Shown here: positions 23,740 through 31,939 of the stretch, piece by piece
Position numbering within the stretch: the first letter of the stretch is position 1
Layout of the letters: each line of letters begins with the position of its first letter
Source of the DNA: Elusimicrobiota bacterium
GTDB lineage: Bacteria > Elusimicrobiota > Elusimicrobia > UBA1565 > UBA9628
Direction: 5' to 3'
NCBI GenBank assembly: GCA_016212825.1
Contig: JACRDS010000008.1
Location: 1 to 37,467, forward strand
Length of the DNA stretch: 37,467 nt
Translations under genes and position numbers: made by a program
The notes under the pieces: model-generated
Seen by the model: only the letters and a program-made list of their open reading frames with translations
What the model was told of the DNA's origin: nothing
Databases searched by the model: none

Positions 23740-25148
23740 TGGCCCGCCTCAAGTCCCTCTACCGCTGCCAGGAATGCGGCTACTCGGCGCCCAAGCCCAT
23801 GGGCCAGTGCCCGGACTGCTCGGCCTGGAATACCATGATCGAGGAGGTCGTGGAGGCCCGGCCCGCGGCGCTTTCGGGAGCGGCCCAGCGCCGCCTGACC
23901 GAGTTCTCCTCGCAGGTCGTCTCCCTCAAGGATGCCCCGGCCGACGCCGAGCAGCGCACCGGCACGGGCATCGGGGAGTTCGACCGGCTCCTGGGCGGAG
24001 GCGTGGTCCCGGGGCAGGTCAGCCTCCTGGCCGGACCTCCCGGCATCGGCAAGTCCACCCTCATGCTGCAGGTCGCCGGGAGCCTCGCGGCCTCCCGGCC
24101 CGGCGAACCCATCCTTTACGTCTCCGGCGAGGAGTCCCTGCGCCAGGTCTCGGCGCGGGCCAAGCGTCTGGGCGTGCAGAGCGAGTCCATCCATCTCCTG
24201 GCCGAGACGGACCTGGCCAAGATTCTCTCGGTCGTGTCCAAGGTCAAGCCCTGGCTCATCATCCTCGATTCCGTGCAGACCGTGTTCCACCCGGAGCTCT
24301 CCTCGAGCCCGGGCACCGTGGCCCAGGTGCGCGAGTGCGCGGCGGAACTGCTGCGCGCGGCCAAGTCCACGGACGCGGTGGTCTTCCTCCTCGGCCACGT
24401 CACCAAGGAGGGCTCCTTGGCCGGACCCAAGGTCCTGGAGCACATCGTGGACACCGTCCTCTACTTCGACACCGAGCGCCACGACCTTCTGCGCGTGCTG
24501 CGCGCCCAGAAGAACCGCTTCGGCCCCACCGACGAGATCGGACTCTTCGAGATGGGGGGCCAAGGGCTCCTCGAGGTGGGCGACGCTTCCCGCTTTTTCC
24601 TGGCGGACCGGGACGGCCGGCCGGCTCCCGGGCGGGTGCCCTCGGTCACTCTGGAGGGTTCGCGGCCCATGCTTGTGGAAGTGCAGGCTCTGGTCGTGCA
24701 CACCAAATACCCTTTGCCCCGCCGCATGGCCACGGGCCTGGACCTCAACCGAGTCCTCGTGCTCCTGGCGGCCATGGAGAAGCACCTGCGCCTGCGCCTG
24801 GAGGACCGCGACGTGTTCGTGAGCCTGGCCGGCGGCCTGCGCATCAAGGACCCGGCCGTGGACCTGGCCGCGTGCCTCGCGGTGCTGAGCTCGGCGCGGG
24901 AGGCCCCCATCCCGTCCGATTGGGTGATGCTCGGCGAGGTGGGGCTGCTGGGAGACGTGGGCCGGGTTCCTTATCTGGAGACCCGGCTGAAGGAGGCGGC
25001 CAAGGCCGGGTTCAAGCGGGCCCTGGTCCCGGCGCGCTGCATCAAAGAGCTCTCGCGCAAGCCTGGGCTCGAGCTTGTGGGCGTTTCGGACTTGGAGGCG
25101 GCCGCCGCGGCCGTCCTGTCGGGAAGCCGTCAGGCGTCAGAATCCTAG
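23739..25148 (+). CDS. radA: DNA repair protein RadA
   Basis: 469 residues of the RadA/Sms family. An N-terminal C4 zinc finger uses Cys10, Cys13, Cys24 and Cys27. The RecA-like ATPase core has Walker A GPPGIGKST near residues 99-107 and the RadA-specific KNRFG motif near 258. The C-terminal ~150 residues are the Lon-protease-like domain (RLRLEDRDVFVSLAGGLRI). It promotes branch migration and recombination repair. The ATG overlaps the mlaD stop by one base (TGATG), making it the last gene of the cluster. Confidence 0.95.
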   Translation: MARLKSLYRCQECGYSAPKPMGQCPDCSAWNTMIEEVVEARPAALSGAAQRRLTEFSSQVVSLKDAPADAEQRTGTGIGEFDRLLGGGVVPGQVSLLAGPPGIGKSTLMLQVAGSLAASRPGEPILYVSGEESLRQVSARAKRLGVQSESIHLLAETDLAKILSVVSKVKPWLIILDSVQTVFHPELSSSPGTVAQVRECAAELLRAAKSTDAVVFLLGHVTKEGSLAGPKVLEHIVDTVLYFDTERHDLLRVLRAQKNRFGPTDEIGLFEMGGQGLLEVGDASRFFLADRDGRPAPGRVPSVTLEGSRPMLVEVQALVVHTKYPLPRRMATGLDLNRVLVLLAAMEKHLRLRLEDRDVFVSLAGGLRIKDPAVDLAACLAVLSSAREAPIPSDWVMLGEVGLLGDVGRVPYLETRLKEAAKAGFKRALVPARCIKELSRKPGLELVGVSDLEAAAAAVLSGSRQASES

Positions 25149-25250
25149 CCGTCGTCGTGTCGTGCCGGACGTCCGGGGATAACTTTATATACCCATTCCT
25201 ACCCCGGATGGGCGGGCGGCGGGGCGGCGGCGGCAACGCAAGGAGTACTC

Positions 25251-26234
25251 ATGGGCATCTGGATATTCCGCATCCTCGTCATACTCGCCTGTCCGGTCCT
25301 CGTCTACTTCCAGGTCTCCCCGACCACGACCGGCCTGGTGGTGGGGACCGCCGTGGGCCTGGCCATCGTGATCCTGGAGTTCCTGGTCGCCGAGATCAGC
25401 CTCATGACCGTGATCTCCGGCATCCTGGGAGCCTCCTGCGGCATCATCGTGGCCAAGATCGTGGACTACACGGTGTTCCAGATGGGCAACGACAGGCTCT
25501 ACCACATCTGGGACCAGTATGCCGTGCTGCGCTACTTCGCCTTCGGGGCCCTGGGCATGATCATCGCCATCCGCAAGATGCCCGAGCTCGACGATCTGGA
25601 CAAGGACCTGCGCAAGCTGGGCAAGCGCCGTGGCGCGGATATGAAGGTCCTCGACACCAGCGCCATCATCGACGGGCGCGTGGTGGACGTTTGCGAGACG
25701 CGCTTCCTCTCCGGCTCGCTCATCGTCCCCCGCTTCGTCCTGGCCGAGCTGCATCACTTGGCGGACTCTCCGGACGCCCTCAAGCGCGCCCGCGGCCGCC
25801 GCGGCCTCGACATCCTGGCCCGCCTGCAGGAGAACCCGGAGATGCCGGTGCGCATACTCGACAAGGACGTCCCGGAGATCCCGGACGTGGACGGCAAGGT
25901 GGTGCGTCTGGCCAAGGACATGGGCGCCAAGGTGGTGACCACGGACTTCAACCTCAATAAGATCGCCTCCCTGGAGGGGGTGGTCTGCCTCAACGTCAAC
26001 GACCTGGGCACGGCGCTGAAGCCCGTGGTCCTGCCCGGCGAGTCCATGCCCATCTTCGTGATGAAGGAGGGCAAGGAACGTGACCAAGGCATCGGCTACC
26101 TCGACGACGGGACCATGGTCGTCGTGGAGGACGGCCGGCGCTTCATCGGCAAGCGTGTCGACGTCGCGGTGACCTCCATCCTGCAGAACCCCTCCGGCCG
26201 CATGGTCTTCGGCAAGGCCAAGGGCGAGAAGTAA
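25251..26234 (+). CDS. PIN/TRAM-domain membrane protein, YacL family
   Basis: 327 residues. About four N-terminal membrane helices occupy residues 1-115. A PIN nuclease domain follows at about 132-250, with acidic site residues starting at the Asp of LDTSAIIDGRVVDV (near 135) and later DKDVPEIP and TTDFNLNKIA. A C-terminal TRAM (OB) RNA-binding domain is at about 265-322. This is the domain order of YacL-type putative membrane RNases. AAGGAG lies before the ATG. It is commonly next to ispD, as here. Between radA and this gene (25149-25250) there is an AT-rich TTTATATA stretch but no complete promoter. Confidence 0.9.
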   Translation: MGIWIFRILVILACPVLVYFQVSPTTTGLVVGTAVGLAIVILEFLVAEISLMTVISGILGASCGIIVAKIVDYTVFQMGNDRLYHIWDQYAVLRYFAFGALGMIIAIRKMPELDDLDKDLRKLGKRRGADMKVLDTSAIIDGRVVDVCETRFLSGSLIVPRFVLAELHHLADSPDALKRARGRRGLDILARLQENPEMPVRILDKDVPEIPDVDGKVVRLAKDMGAKVVTTDFNLNKIASLEGVVCLNVNDLGTALKPVVLPGESMPIFVMKEGKERDQGIGYLDDGTMVVVEDGRRFIGKRVDVAVTSILQNPSGRMVFGKAKGEK

Positions 26235-26244
26235 GGGCCTCCCG

Positions 26245-27399
26245 GTGCGGGTCGAGGCGGTCATCGTCGCGGGCGGCTCCGGGTCGCGCATGGGCCGCCC
26301 CAAGCAGTTCCTGCCCCTGGCCGGCAAGACCGTGGTGGAATGGTCCCTGCAGGCCTTCCTGGCCGTGCCCGAGGTCGAGCGCGTCATCCTGGTGACGTCC
26401 GCCGAGAACATCCGCGAGCACGGCCAGCGCCTGGCCGGTCCGCGGGTGAAGCTCGTGGAGAGCGGCCCGACGCGCATGGCCTCCGTGCGCAACGGGTTCC
26501 AGTCGGTCTCGGAGGACGCGGAGGTCGTGGCCGTGCATGACGGCGCCCGCTCTCTGGTGACCCCGGAGATCATCCGGGCCGTGTTGGAAGAGGCCGCCGA
26601 CTCGGGCGCGGCCGTGCCCGCGGTGCAGGTCAAGGACACCTTGAAGAAGGTGACCAACAAACAGATGTGGATCTCGGACACCCCGGCGCGCAGCGCCTAC
26701 TGGGCCGCGCAGACCCCGCAGTGCTACCGCCGCGAGCTGCTGGAGGACGCCCTGAACCGCTTCCCCGACGCGCGTGCCGCCACCGACGAGAGCCAGCTGG
26801 TGGAGAAGTGCGGGCAGAAGGTGCGGGTGGTGCCGTCCAGCTACGAGAACTTCAAGATCACCACACCGGAGGACCTGGTCATGGCCGAAGCGCTGCTGGA
26901 AGCTCGACAGGGAGGCCGTCGCCGCATCGCCGTAGGCTTCGGCTTCGACATCCACCGGCTCGTGGAGGGCCGCGAGCTGTGGCTGGCCGGGGTGAAGCTC
27001 CCCGGGAAGAAGGGACTCCTGGGCCATTCCGACGCCGACGTGGTCCTGCACGCGGCGGCCGACGCGGTTCTGGGCGCTTTCGCAGGCGGGGAGATCGGTA
27101 TGCTGTTTCCTCCCGATGAGCCGAAGTGGAAGGACATGGCCAGCAAGGACATCGTGACCGAGGTCCTCAAGCGTCTTCAGGCGGCCGGCGGCAGCGTCTC
27201 CAACCTCGATGTGACCATCGTGGCCGAGGAGCCCAAGATGAAGCCCCATTACAAGGCCTTCCGCGCCTCCGTGGCCAGGGCCTTCGGGCTCGACGAGGAG
27301 AGGGTCAGCGTCAAGGCCAAGAGCCACGAAGGGCTGGGCGAGATCGGCAAGGGCGAGGCCATCGCCTGCCACGCCGTGGCCGCGCTGCTGCTCCCTTGA
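26245..27399 (+). CDS. ispDF: IspD-IspF fusion, MEP isoprenoid pathway
   Basis: 384 residues. Residues 1-225 are IspD (2-C-methyl-D-erythritol 4-phosphate cytidylyltransferase) with VAGGSGSRMGRPKQFLPL, VHDGARSLV and SQLVEKCG. Residues 228-384 are IspF (cyclodiphosphate synthase) with GFDIHRLVEGRELWL (metal ligands Asp234 and His236), GHSDADVVLHA and SVKAKSHEGLG. The fusion skips IspE, which encodes the middle step and is not in this window. Start GTG, 10 bases after the previous stop. The end overlaps the next gene in a TTGA junction. Confidence 0.94.
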   Translation: MRVEAVIVAGGSGSRMGRPKQFLPLAGKTVVEWSLQAFLAVPEVERVILVTSAENIREHGQRLAGPRVKLVESGPTRMASVRNGFQSVSEDAEVVAVHDGARSLVTPEIIRAVLEEAADSGAAVPAVQVKDTLKKVTNKQMWISDTPARSAYWAAQTPQCYRRELLEDALNRFPDARAATDESQLVEKCGQKVRVVPSSYENFKITTPEDLVMAEALLEARQGGRRRIAVGFGFDIHRLVEGRELWLAGVKLPGKKGLLGHSDADVVLHAAADAVLGAFAGGEIGMLFPPDEPKWKDMASKDIVTEVLKRLQAAGGSVSNLDVTIVAEEPKMKPHYKAFRASVARAFGLDEERVSVKAKSHEGLGEIGKGEAIACHAVAALLLP

Positions 27400-28943
27400 G
27401 CCGGCGTCTCTGGCTGGAGTGGCTGGGAGTCTTCCTGGCCTGCTGCGCCATGTGCGCGTTCTTCCAGTTCCAGTCGCCCTACCTTCCGGAGCCGGACGTC
27501 TATTTCCACATCAAGGCCGCGGCCCTGCTGCGCCAGCACGGGTTTTTCCGGGAGGGCTTCCCCTGGGCGCATCTCAGCATGTGGCGGGACGGCTACAGCG
27601 ATGGCAGTCCCCTCTATCATCTGTTGCTGATCCCCTTCACCTTCGGGGACCTGACCTCCGGCGCCAAGACGGCGGGAGTCCTCTTCTCCGGGCTCGCCTT
27701 CTCCAGCTTCTTCATGATCCTGACCCTCAACCGGGTGCCTCACCGGGTCTACTGGTTCTGGCTGCTCCTGGCGGGAGGGGGCTTCTTCTGGTGGCGCCTG
27801 CTGGATGTGCGGCCCCAGGTCCTGTCGGTCACGATCCTGATGTGGAGCTTGCACTTCCTCATCAACGGCCGGACCAGGGCTTTCGCCCTGCTCTGCTTCC
27901 TCTACCCCTTCGCCTACGTCGCCGCGTTCCTGCCCGTGGTCTTCGCCGCCATCCGGTGGGCCTATCTCAAGGCCGCGGAGGACCGCAGCGAGCATCGCAT
28001 ACTGCTCGCCGGCCTGGGGGCCTACGCCCTGGGCATGCTGCTGCATCCCTACTTCCCCAAGAACCTCCTGTTCTTCTACGTCCAGAACATCCTGGTGGTC
28101 TGGGCCGCGGTGAGCCAGAACATCGACCTCTCGCTGGGAGGGGAGATCTTCCCGCTGGACACGCGCCAGCTGCTTGCTGCCCACTTCCCGCTCCTCTTCC
28201 ATCTGGCCGGAACCCTCTTCGTGTTCATGCACCGCCGGCCGCCCCTCTCCCGGCGCACCTTGGTCCTGTTCCCGATCATGCTCCTCGTCGCGGGCATGGC
28301 CCTGATATCCAAGCGTTTCGTCGAATACGCCGTCCCGGTGGCGACCCTGTTCTGCGCCTTCGCGGGCAGCGACATCCTCGCCGGGTGGAGCGCGCCGGAC
28401 CCCTTCGCGAAGCCCCATCCTCGCGTCGCGCCCCTGGCCGTCGCTTGGCTGGCTTGCGTCGCGCTGGCGACCGGGTCGTGGGTGATGGTCGTGCGCGGCC
28501 AGTACGCCCGGCTGCGGCCGCCCGTCTTCGCGGGCCTGGCTCGCGAGCTGCGCGCCCGGGCGCCGGCCGGGGAGCTCATCTACACCTGCGACTGGGACGA
28601 GCCGCCGGAGCTGCTCTTCTTCAACGACCAGCACCGCTACCTGGTGATGATGGACCCCATGTTCATGTACTACCGGGACCCGAAGCTCTGGGGTGTCTGG
28701 GGGCGGGTCTCCAACGGGATCCTGAGCCCGGACGAGACCTACCGCGCCTTCCGGGAGCGCTTCGGGACCCGTTTCGGGGTCTGCGGCCGGAAGTTCGACG
28801 CCCTGCGCGCTCTGATCGGCGGCGACCGGCGCTACCGCATCCTCGCGGAGGACGAGGGGGGCTACGCCTTCGAGGTCCTTCCGGCCGCGGCTAAGGGACG
28901 GGGGCCGCGAGGAACCGCTTCGGGTCGACCGTCCTCCCGTTGA
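27396..28943 (+). CDS. Polytopic membrane protein, possibly glycosyltransferase-like
   Basis: 515 residues with about ten transmembrane helices and a soluble C-terminal part. The N-terminal loop LPEPDVYFHIKAAALL with an acidic Asp and a His resembles the first periplasmic loop of GT-C glycosyltransferases (dolichyl/undecaprenyl-phosphate sugar users), which keep an acidic motif there. The C-terminal region (LIYTCDWDEPPELLFF, RYLVMMDPMFMYY) also fits that class. No substrate can be named. The start is the TTG overlapping the ispDF stop. Its 3' end runs 53 bases into the convergent M23 gene. Confidence 0.68.
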   Translation: MSRRLWLEWLGVFLACCAMCAFFQFQSPYLPEPDVYFHIKAAALLRQHGFFREGFPWAHLSMWRDGYSDGSPLYHLLLIPFTFGDLTSGAKTAGVLFSGLAFSSFFMILTLNRVPHRVYWFWLLLAGGGFFWWRLLDVRPQVLSVTILMWSLHFLINGRTRAFALLCFLYPFAYVAAFLPVVFAAIRWAYLKAAEDRSEHRILLAGLGAYALGMLLHPYFPKNLLFFYVQNILVVWAAVSQNIDLSLGGEIFPLDTRQLLAAHFPLLFHLAGTLFVFMHRRPPLSRRTLVLFPIMLLVAGMALISKRFVEYAVPVATLFCAFAGSDILAGWSAPDPFAKPHPRVAPLAVAWLACVALATGSWVMVVRGQYARLRPPVFAGLARELRARAPAGELIYTCDWDEPPELLFFNDQHRYLVMMDPMFMYYRDPKLWGVWGRVSNGILSPDETYRAFRERFGTRFGVCGRKFDALRALIGGDRRYRILAEDEGGYAFEVLPAAAKGRGPRGTASGRPSSR

Positions 28944-29868
28944 ACCAGACCTCGTAGTGCACGTGGCTGCCCGTGGAGCGGCCCGTGCTGCCCATGGCCG
29001 CGATGACCTGGGCGCGCCCGACTTTCTCGCCTTCCTTCACCAGCAGGCGCGAGGCGTGGCCGTAGAGAGTGGCGTAGCCCAGGTCATGGCGCAGCAGGAC
29101 CAGGCGGCCGTAGCCTCCGCTCCAGCGCGCGCGCACGACCGTCCCCTCGGCCGTGGCGCGGATGGGGCTGCCCTTGCCCCCGGCGATGTCCACGCCGGGA
29201 TGGAACTCCCGGTCGCCGGACTCGTCGTCCCCGCGCAGCGGCGAGAGCCGGCGGCCGTAGCGGGAGGTCAGGCGCCCCGGAGCCGGCCAGCCGGCGGGCA
29301 TGGCCTTGAACAGGCGGCGGCGCCAGGCCAGGTGCGCGGCGATCTCCTGGCAGCTGGCGAGGCGCTCGCGGCTCATCCGTCCGATCTCCCGGATGTCCCG
29401 GCGCAGAGGGTCCGCGCCGGCCGCGGGAGAGGCCTGGAGATAGCTCTGCAGCAGGGAGCGGCGGTCGGCGGGGCCTCCGCCGCCCGACCCGGCGGGGCCG
29501 GCCGCGGCCAGTTGGGGCAGGGGCGCGCGGTCCGACCGGGGGAGGGGATGCGCAGCCGGCAGGGATTGGCGCAGTAGGACGCGGATCTCCTGGTCCGCCT
29601 CCCGGGCCGCCTCAAGCTCGGCGCGGGAGCGCGACATCTCGGCGCTGAGGGCCTCGAGCCGCGAGCGCAGGGAGAGGTTGTCGGCCTTGAGCATGCCGTA
29701 GCCGGCCAGGCGCAGGGCCAGGGCCAGGACCAGGAGGGACAGGGCGGTCCAGGCGGCCGCGGCCAGCACCAAGGAGCGCAGGCTCAGGCAGGCCTTCCAG
29801 GGGGAACTGCCCGCGGCCGAGGGGATGGCGAGCAAGGTGATGCGCTGGCGCCAGAGTCTGCGGCTCAC
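28891..29868 (-). CDS. M23-family metallopeptidase
   Basis: 325 residues. One N-terminal membrane helix (about residues 28-52) precedes a coiled region (SLRSRLEALSAEMSRSRAEL). The LytM/M23 domain occupies the last ~125 residues, with Zn ligands in HPGVDIAGG (near residues 221-225) and the catalytic HVH in GSHVHYEVW (near 302). All key residues are kept, so it is probably an active peptidoglycan endopeptidase in the periplasm. The start overlaps the stop of the eRF1-like gene (ATGA). The 3' end overlaps the convergent membrane protein gene. Confidence 0.88.
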   Translation of the reverse strand: MSRRLWRQRITLLAIPSAAGSSPWKACLSLRSLVLAAAAWTALSLLVLALALRLAGYGMLKADNLSLRSRLEALSAEMSRSRAELEAAREADQEIRVLLRQSLPAAHPLPRSDRAPLPQLAAAGPAGSGGGGPADRRSLLQSYLQASPAAGADPLRRDIREIGRMSRERLASCQEIAAHLAWRRRLFKAMPAGWPAPGRLTSRYGRRLSPLRGDDESGDREFHPGVDIAGGKGSPIRATAEGTVVRARWSGGYGRLVLLRHDLGYATLYGHASRLLVKEGEKVGRAQVIAAMGSTGRSTGSHVHYEVWFNGRTVDPKRFLAAPVP

Positions 29869-30992
29869 GGCTCCTCCGGGCCCGGCCTGGGGACCTCCCG
29901 GCGCGCGGTCTCGGGCAAGGACTGGTCCGCGGACGGGGCCGTCGGCTCCGCGGCCGCCTCGGAGAGCTCGGCGCCGATGTGCCCGAGATTGTCCAAAGGC
30001 GAGGGGAAGAGCAGGCGCACCACCTCGCAGTGGGCTTCGAAGGCGCGCTCGACCATCTCCTCCACGACGTTGAATACGGTCTCGGTCGTCCCGTGGCAGG
30101 CCGGGCAGCGCGGGAAGGAGACGGAGAGGTCGGCGCAGCGCGGGCAGAGGTGCCCCATCTTGGCGAAGCCGTCGCGCACCAGGAGCAGGCGCACCTGCCT
30201 CTGCCGCAGGGCCTGCAAGGTGCGCTCCAGCCCCAGGACCGCGGCCCTTCCGGAGCCGGCCAGGTCCAGGAGGCGGTGCGCCAGCACGCTCTCGCGCACC
30301 TTGCGGGCCTCGCTCTCGCAGGAGCTGATGCGCTCCAGGACCGCGGCCGCGGGGACGTCCGGGCCGAGGCTCTCATCCATGATGATGAGTTGCTGCAGCT
30401 CCGTGCGCAGGTGGGCGGCCAGGCGGTCGGTCTGCGCGGACGGGCCTCCCAGGACGATGCGGCTGAGACTCCGCGCGCGCGCCAGGCCGTCGACGGCCTC
30501 GGCCAGGGCGCGGCCCTGCGCCGCGCCCAGGCCGCGCAGTTCCAGGTCCAAGGCCTCGTGCTCCTTGACCTGGCCCATGAAGACCTCGAGGAAGCGGGTG
30601 CGGCTTTCGCCGGCGAGGACCACGCCGAAGCGCTGGTGTTGGTCCGCGACGGACAGCAGCGGCGCGAGGTAGGGCTTGTCCGCGATGCGCAGCACGGACT
30701 TGACCGTCTCCGGCAGGGGGCAGACCTGCCACAAGCCCAGACGCTTGCAGCTGAACACGGCCAGGCCCCGCCAGCCCTCGGGTTCGAAGCCCAGGCCCAC
30801 GAAGCTGTCGAGCCTCTTGAGGTCCTCCGAGACCTCGCTGAAGCGCGGGTCCTCAAGGGGGCACATGCGCAGGAGATTGGAGAAGGAGCGCACGTGCGTG
30901 CGGCGCTGGTCCACGGGCAGGTAGAGGCTGACGATGCCGGAGACCGGGGCCTGGAGCTTGATGAGATCGCTGAAGTCCGCTGAGGAGAGCAT
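29865..30992 (-). CDS. Bacterial eRF1-like (baeRF) protein
   Basis: 375 residues from the preferred ATG. The N-terminal part (VSGIVSLYLPVDQRR, LKRLDSFV), the middle part (GVVLAGESRTRFLEVFMG, ending near an IVLGGPS motif) and the C-terminal part with two CxxC pairs (LCPRC and RCPAC) match the three-domain layout of baeRF/Vms1-type proteins. Those relate to eukaryotic release factor 1 and may act on stalled ribosomes or tRNA; I see no GGQ motif. Longer starts (TTG at 31046, GTG codons) are possible. A minus-strand TATAAT lies about 109 bases upstream of this ATG. Confidence 0.65.
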   Translation of the reverse strand: MLSSADFSDLIKLQAPVSGIVSLYLPVDQRRTHVRSFSNLLRMCPLEDPRFSEVSEDLKRLDSFVGLGFEPEGWRGLAVFSCKRLGLWQVCPLPETVKSVLRIADKPYLAPLLSVADQHQRFGVVLAGESRTRFLEVFMGQVKEHEALDLELRGLGAAQGRALAEAVDGLARARSLSRIVLGGPSAQTDRLAAHLRTELQQLIIMDESLGPDVPAAAVLERISSCESEARKVRESVLAHRLLDLAGSGRAAVLGLERTLQALRQRQVRLLLVRDGFAKMGHLCPRCADLSVSFPRCPACHGTTETVFNVVEEMVERAFEAHCEVVRLLFPSPLDNLGHIGAELSEAAAEPTAPSADQSLPETARREVPRPGPEEP

Positions 30993-31100
30993 GGCGCGCA
31001 CCCGCTGGGGCACTAAAAGGATAAGGGCGATCACCCTGACATGCAACTGCGTTTCTGTCGGGCTGTGTCAGGAACCGTCAGTCAGGCACATGGCGGCGCT

Positions 31101-31106
31101 ATTATA
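31101..31106 (-). promoter_or_regulatory. -10 box TATAAT, probable promoter of the eRF1-like gene
   Basis: Minus-strand TATAAT at 31106-31101; the best -35 is a TGGACA about 19 bases upstream. The transcript would start near 31094 and carry a leader of about 100 bases with a seven-codon ORF starting at 31092. Confidence 0.45.
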
Positions 31107-31124
31107 GCTTTGTTATAGTCTGCG

Positions 31125-31220
31125 ATGTCCAGGCGACTCCCTCGGGGAATGGGGGAATGGTGTCAGGCTTTCACGAAGTTCATGCGTTTCCTCACTACCG
31201 TGAAGTTCGTGAAAGCCTGA
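31125..31220 (+). pseudogene. 31-codon ORF across the element, probable transposase start fused to its end
   Basis: ATG at 31125, five bases after TATAGT. It encodes 31 residues beginning MSRRLPRGMGEW and ending TVKFVKA with a TGA at 31218-31220. The second half is simply translation of the inverted repeat. It may be an accidental frame, or the remnant of a transposase N-terminus joined to the element end by deletion. Confidence 0.35.
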
Positions 31221-31246
31221 CACCGTATGGCACCATATGGTAGGGT
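31217..31246 (+). promoter_or_regulatory. Leaderless promoter of the M50-like protease
   Basis: CTGACA (31217-31222), 18-base spacer, TAGGGT (31241-31246), then 6 bases (CTGCCT) to the ATG at 31253. The -35 is the terminal sequence of the inverted repeat. The spacer is a tandem pair CACCGTATGG / CACCATATGG (31221-31240). Confidence 0.5.
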
Positions 31247-31252
31247 CTGCCT

Positions 31253-31939
31253 ATGCCCTGGAAGCGCCTGGCGGGACTGGCCGTGGTGTTGGCCGCTCTA
31301 TGGCTCCTTTGGAGGACTCCCGTTGTCTACCCCATCCGCATCCTGGTGACCTTCCTGCACGAGGGCAGCCACGGCTTGGCCGCCGTCCTGACGGGAGGGA
31401 GCATCGACCGGATCACGGTGGAAGCCGACGGCAGCGGGCTGTGCTTCACGCGGGGCGGCTGGCGCTGGGCCGTGCTGCCGGCTGGGTACCTGGGCTCCAT
31501 GTTCTGGGGCAGCGTCATCCTCATCCTCGCCTGCCGGACCCGCTTGGACAAGTACGTCGCTTCGGTCCTGGGCTGGGGGCTCATCGCCATCACCCTGCTC
31601 TATGTGCGCTCCTGGTTCGGATTCGGCAGCGGCCTGGCTCTAGGGCTCGTCCTGGCCTCGGCCGGTCGCTGGCTGCCCGAAGAGGTCAACGATTGGCTCC
31701 TGACCTGCATCGGTAGCGCCAGTTGCCTCTGCGCGATCTTCGACATCCGGGACCTGACCAGGGTGGCCGGCGAGACCGACGCGACCATGTTCTCCCGTGA
31801 GATCATCCCCCTGCCGCCCCTGGTCTGGACCGTGCTCTGGGGAGTCCTCGCCGTGGCCTGCCTGGCCGTCTCCCTGCGCATCGCCCTGGCGCCGGCCCGG
31901 GAGCGCCCGAGAGGGGCATTTGATAGAATGCCTGCATGA
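31253..31939 (+). CDS. M50B-like membrane metalloprotease
   Basis: 228-residue polytopic protein with about six helices. The zinc motif HEGSH (His36-Glu37-x-x-His40) lies in the second helix, and GGxxxxITVEADGSG follows, as in the M50B peptidases of the YwmC/stage IV-like class. It probably cleaves membrane proteins in the bilayer; the target is unknown. No PDZ domain is visible. The start is supported by a TAGGGT box 6 bases upstream. Its last four bases overlap the AsmA gene (ATGA). Confidence 0.75.
   Translation: MPWKRLAGLAVVLAALWLLWRTPVVYPIRILVTFLHEGSHGLAAVLTGGSIDRITVEADGSGLCFTRGGWRWAVLPAGYLGSMFWGSVILILACRTRLDKYVASVLGWGLIAITLLYVRSWFGFGSGLALGLVLASAGRWLPEEVNDWLLTCIGSASCLCAIFDIRDLTRVAGETDATMFSREIIPLPPLVWTVLWGVLAVACLAVSLRIALAPARERPRGAFDRMPA
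31924..31929 (+). promoter_or_regulatory. Leaderless -10 box TAGAAT inside the upstream gene
   Basis: TAGAAT at 31924-31929, six bases before the AsmA ATG at 31936, within the last codons of the protease gene. The AsmA gene could be read both by coupling and from its own leaderless transcript. Confidence 0.5.

Larger units (their letters stand above)
31065..31224 (+). mobile_element. Remnant of a REP-associated Y1 transposase element
   Basis: GTGTCAGG at 31065-31072 may be one end. The other end is a hairpin: 24-base arms at 31159-31182 and 31201-31224 match at 23 of 24 positions around an 18-base loop and begin GGTGTCAGGC. Between them lie divergent -10 boxes (TATAAT on minus at 31106-31101, TATAGT on plus at 31114-31119) and an ATG reading MSRRLP, which resembles the first residues of REP-associated tyrosine transposases. 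The reading frame then runs into the hairpin. I read this as an element with its transposase body deleted. Confidence 0.5.

Noticed and set aside
23774-25960. Open frame of more than 700 codons on the plus strand over radA and beyond
   Set aside because: It is in another frame of radA, is extremely rich in Arg, Gly, Pro and Ala, and has no recognisable domain. High GC leaves few stops, so long shadow frames are expected.
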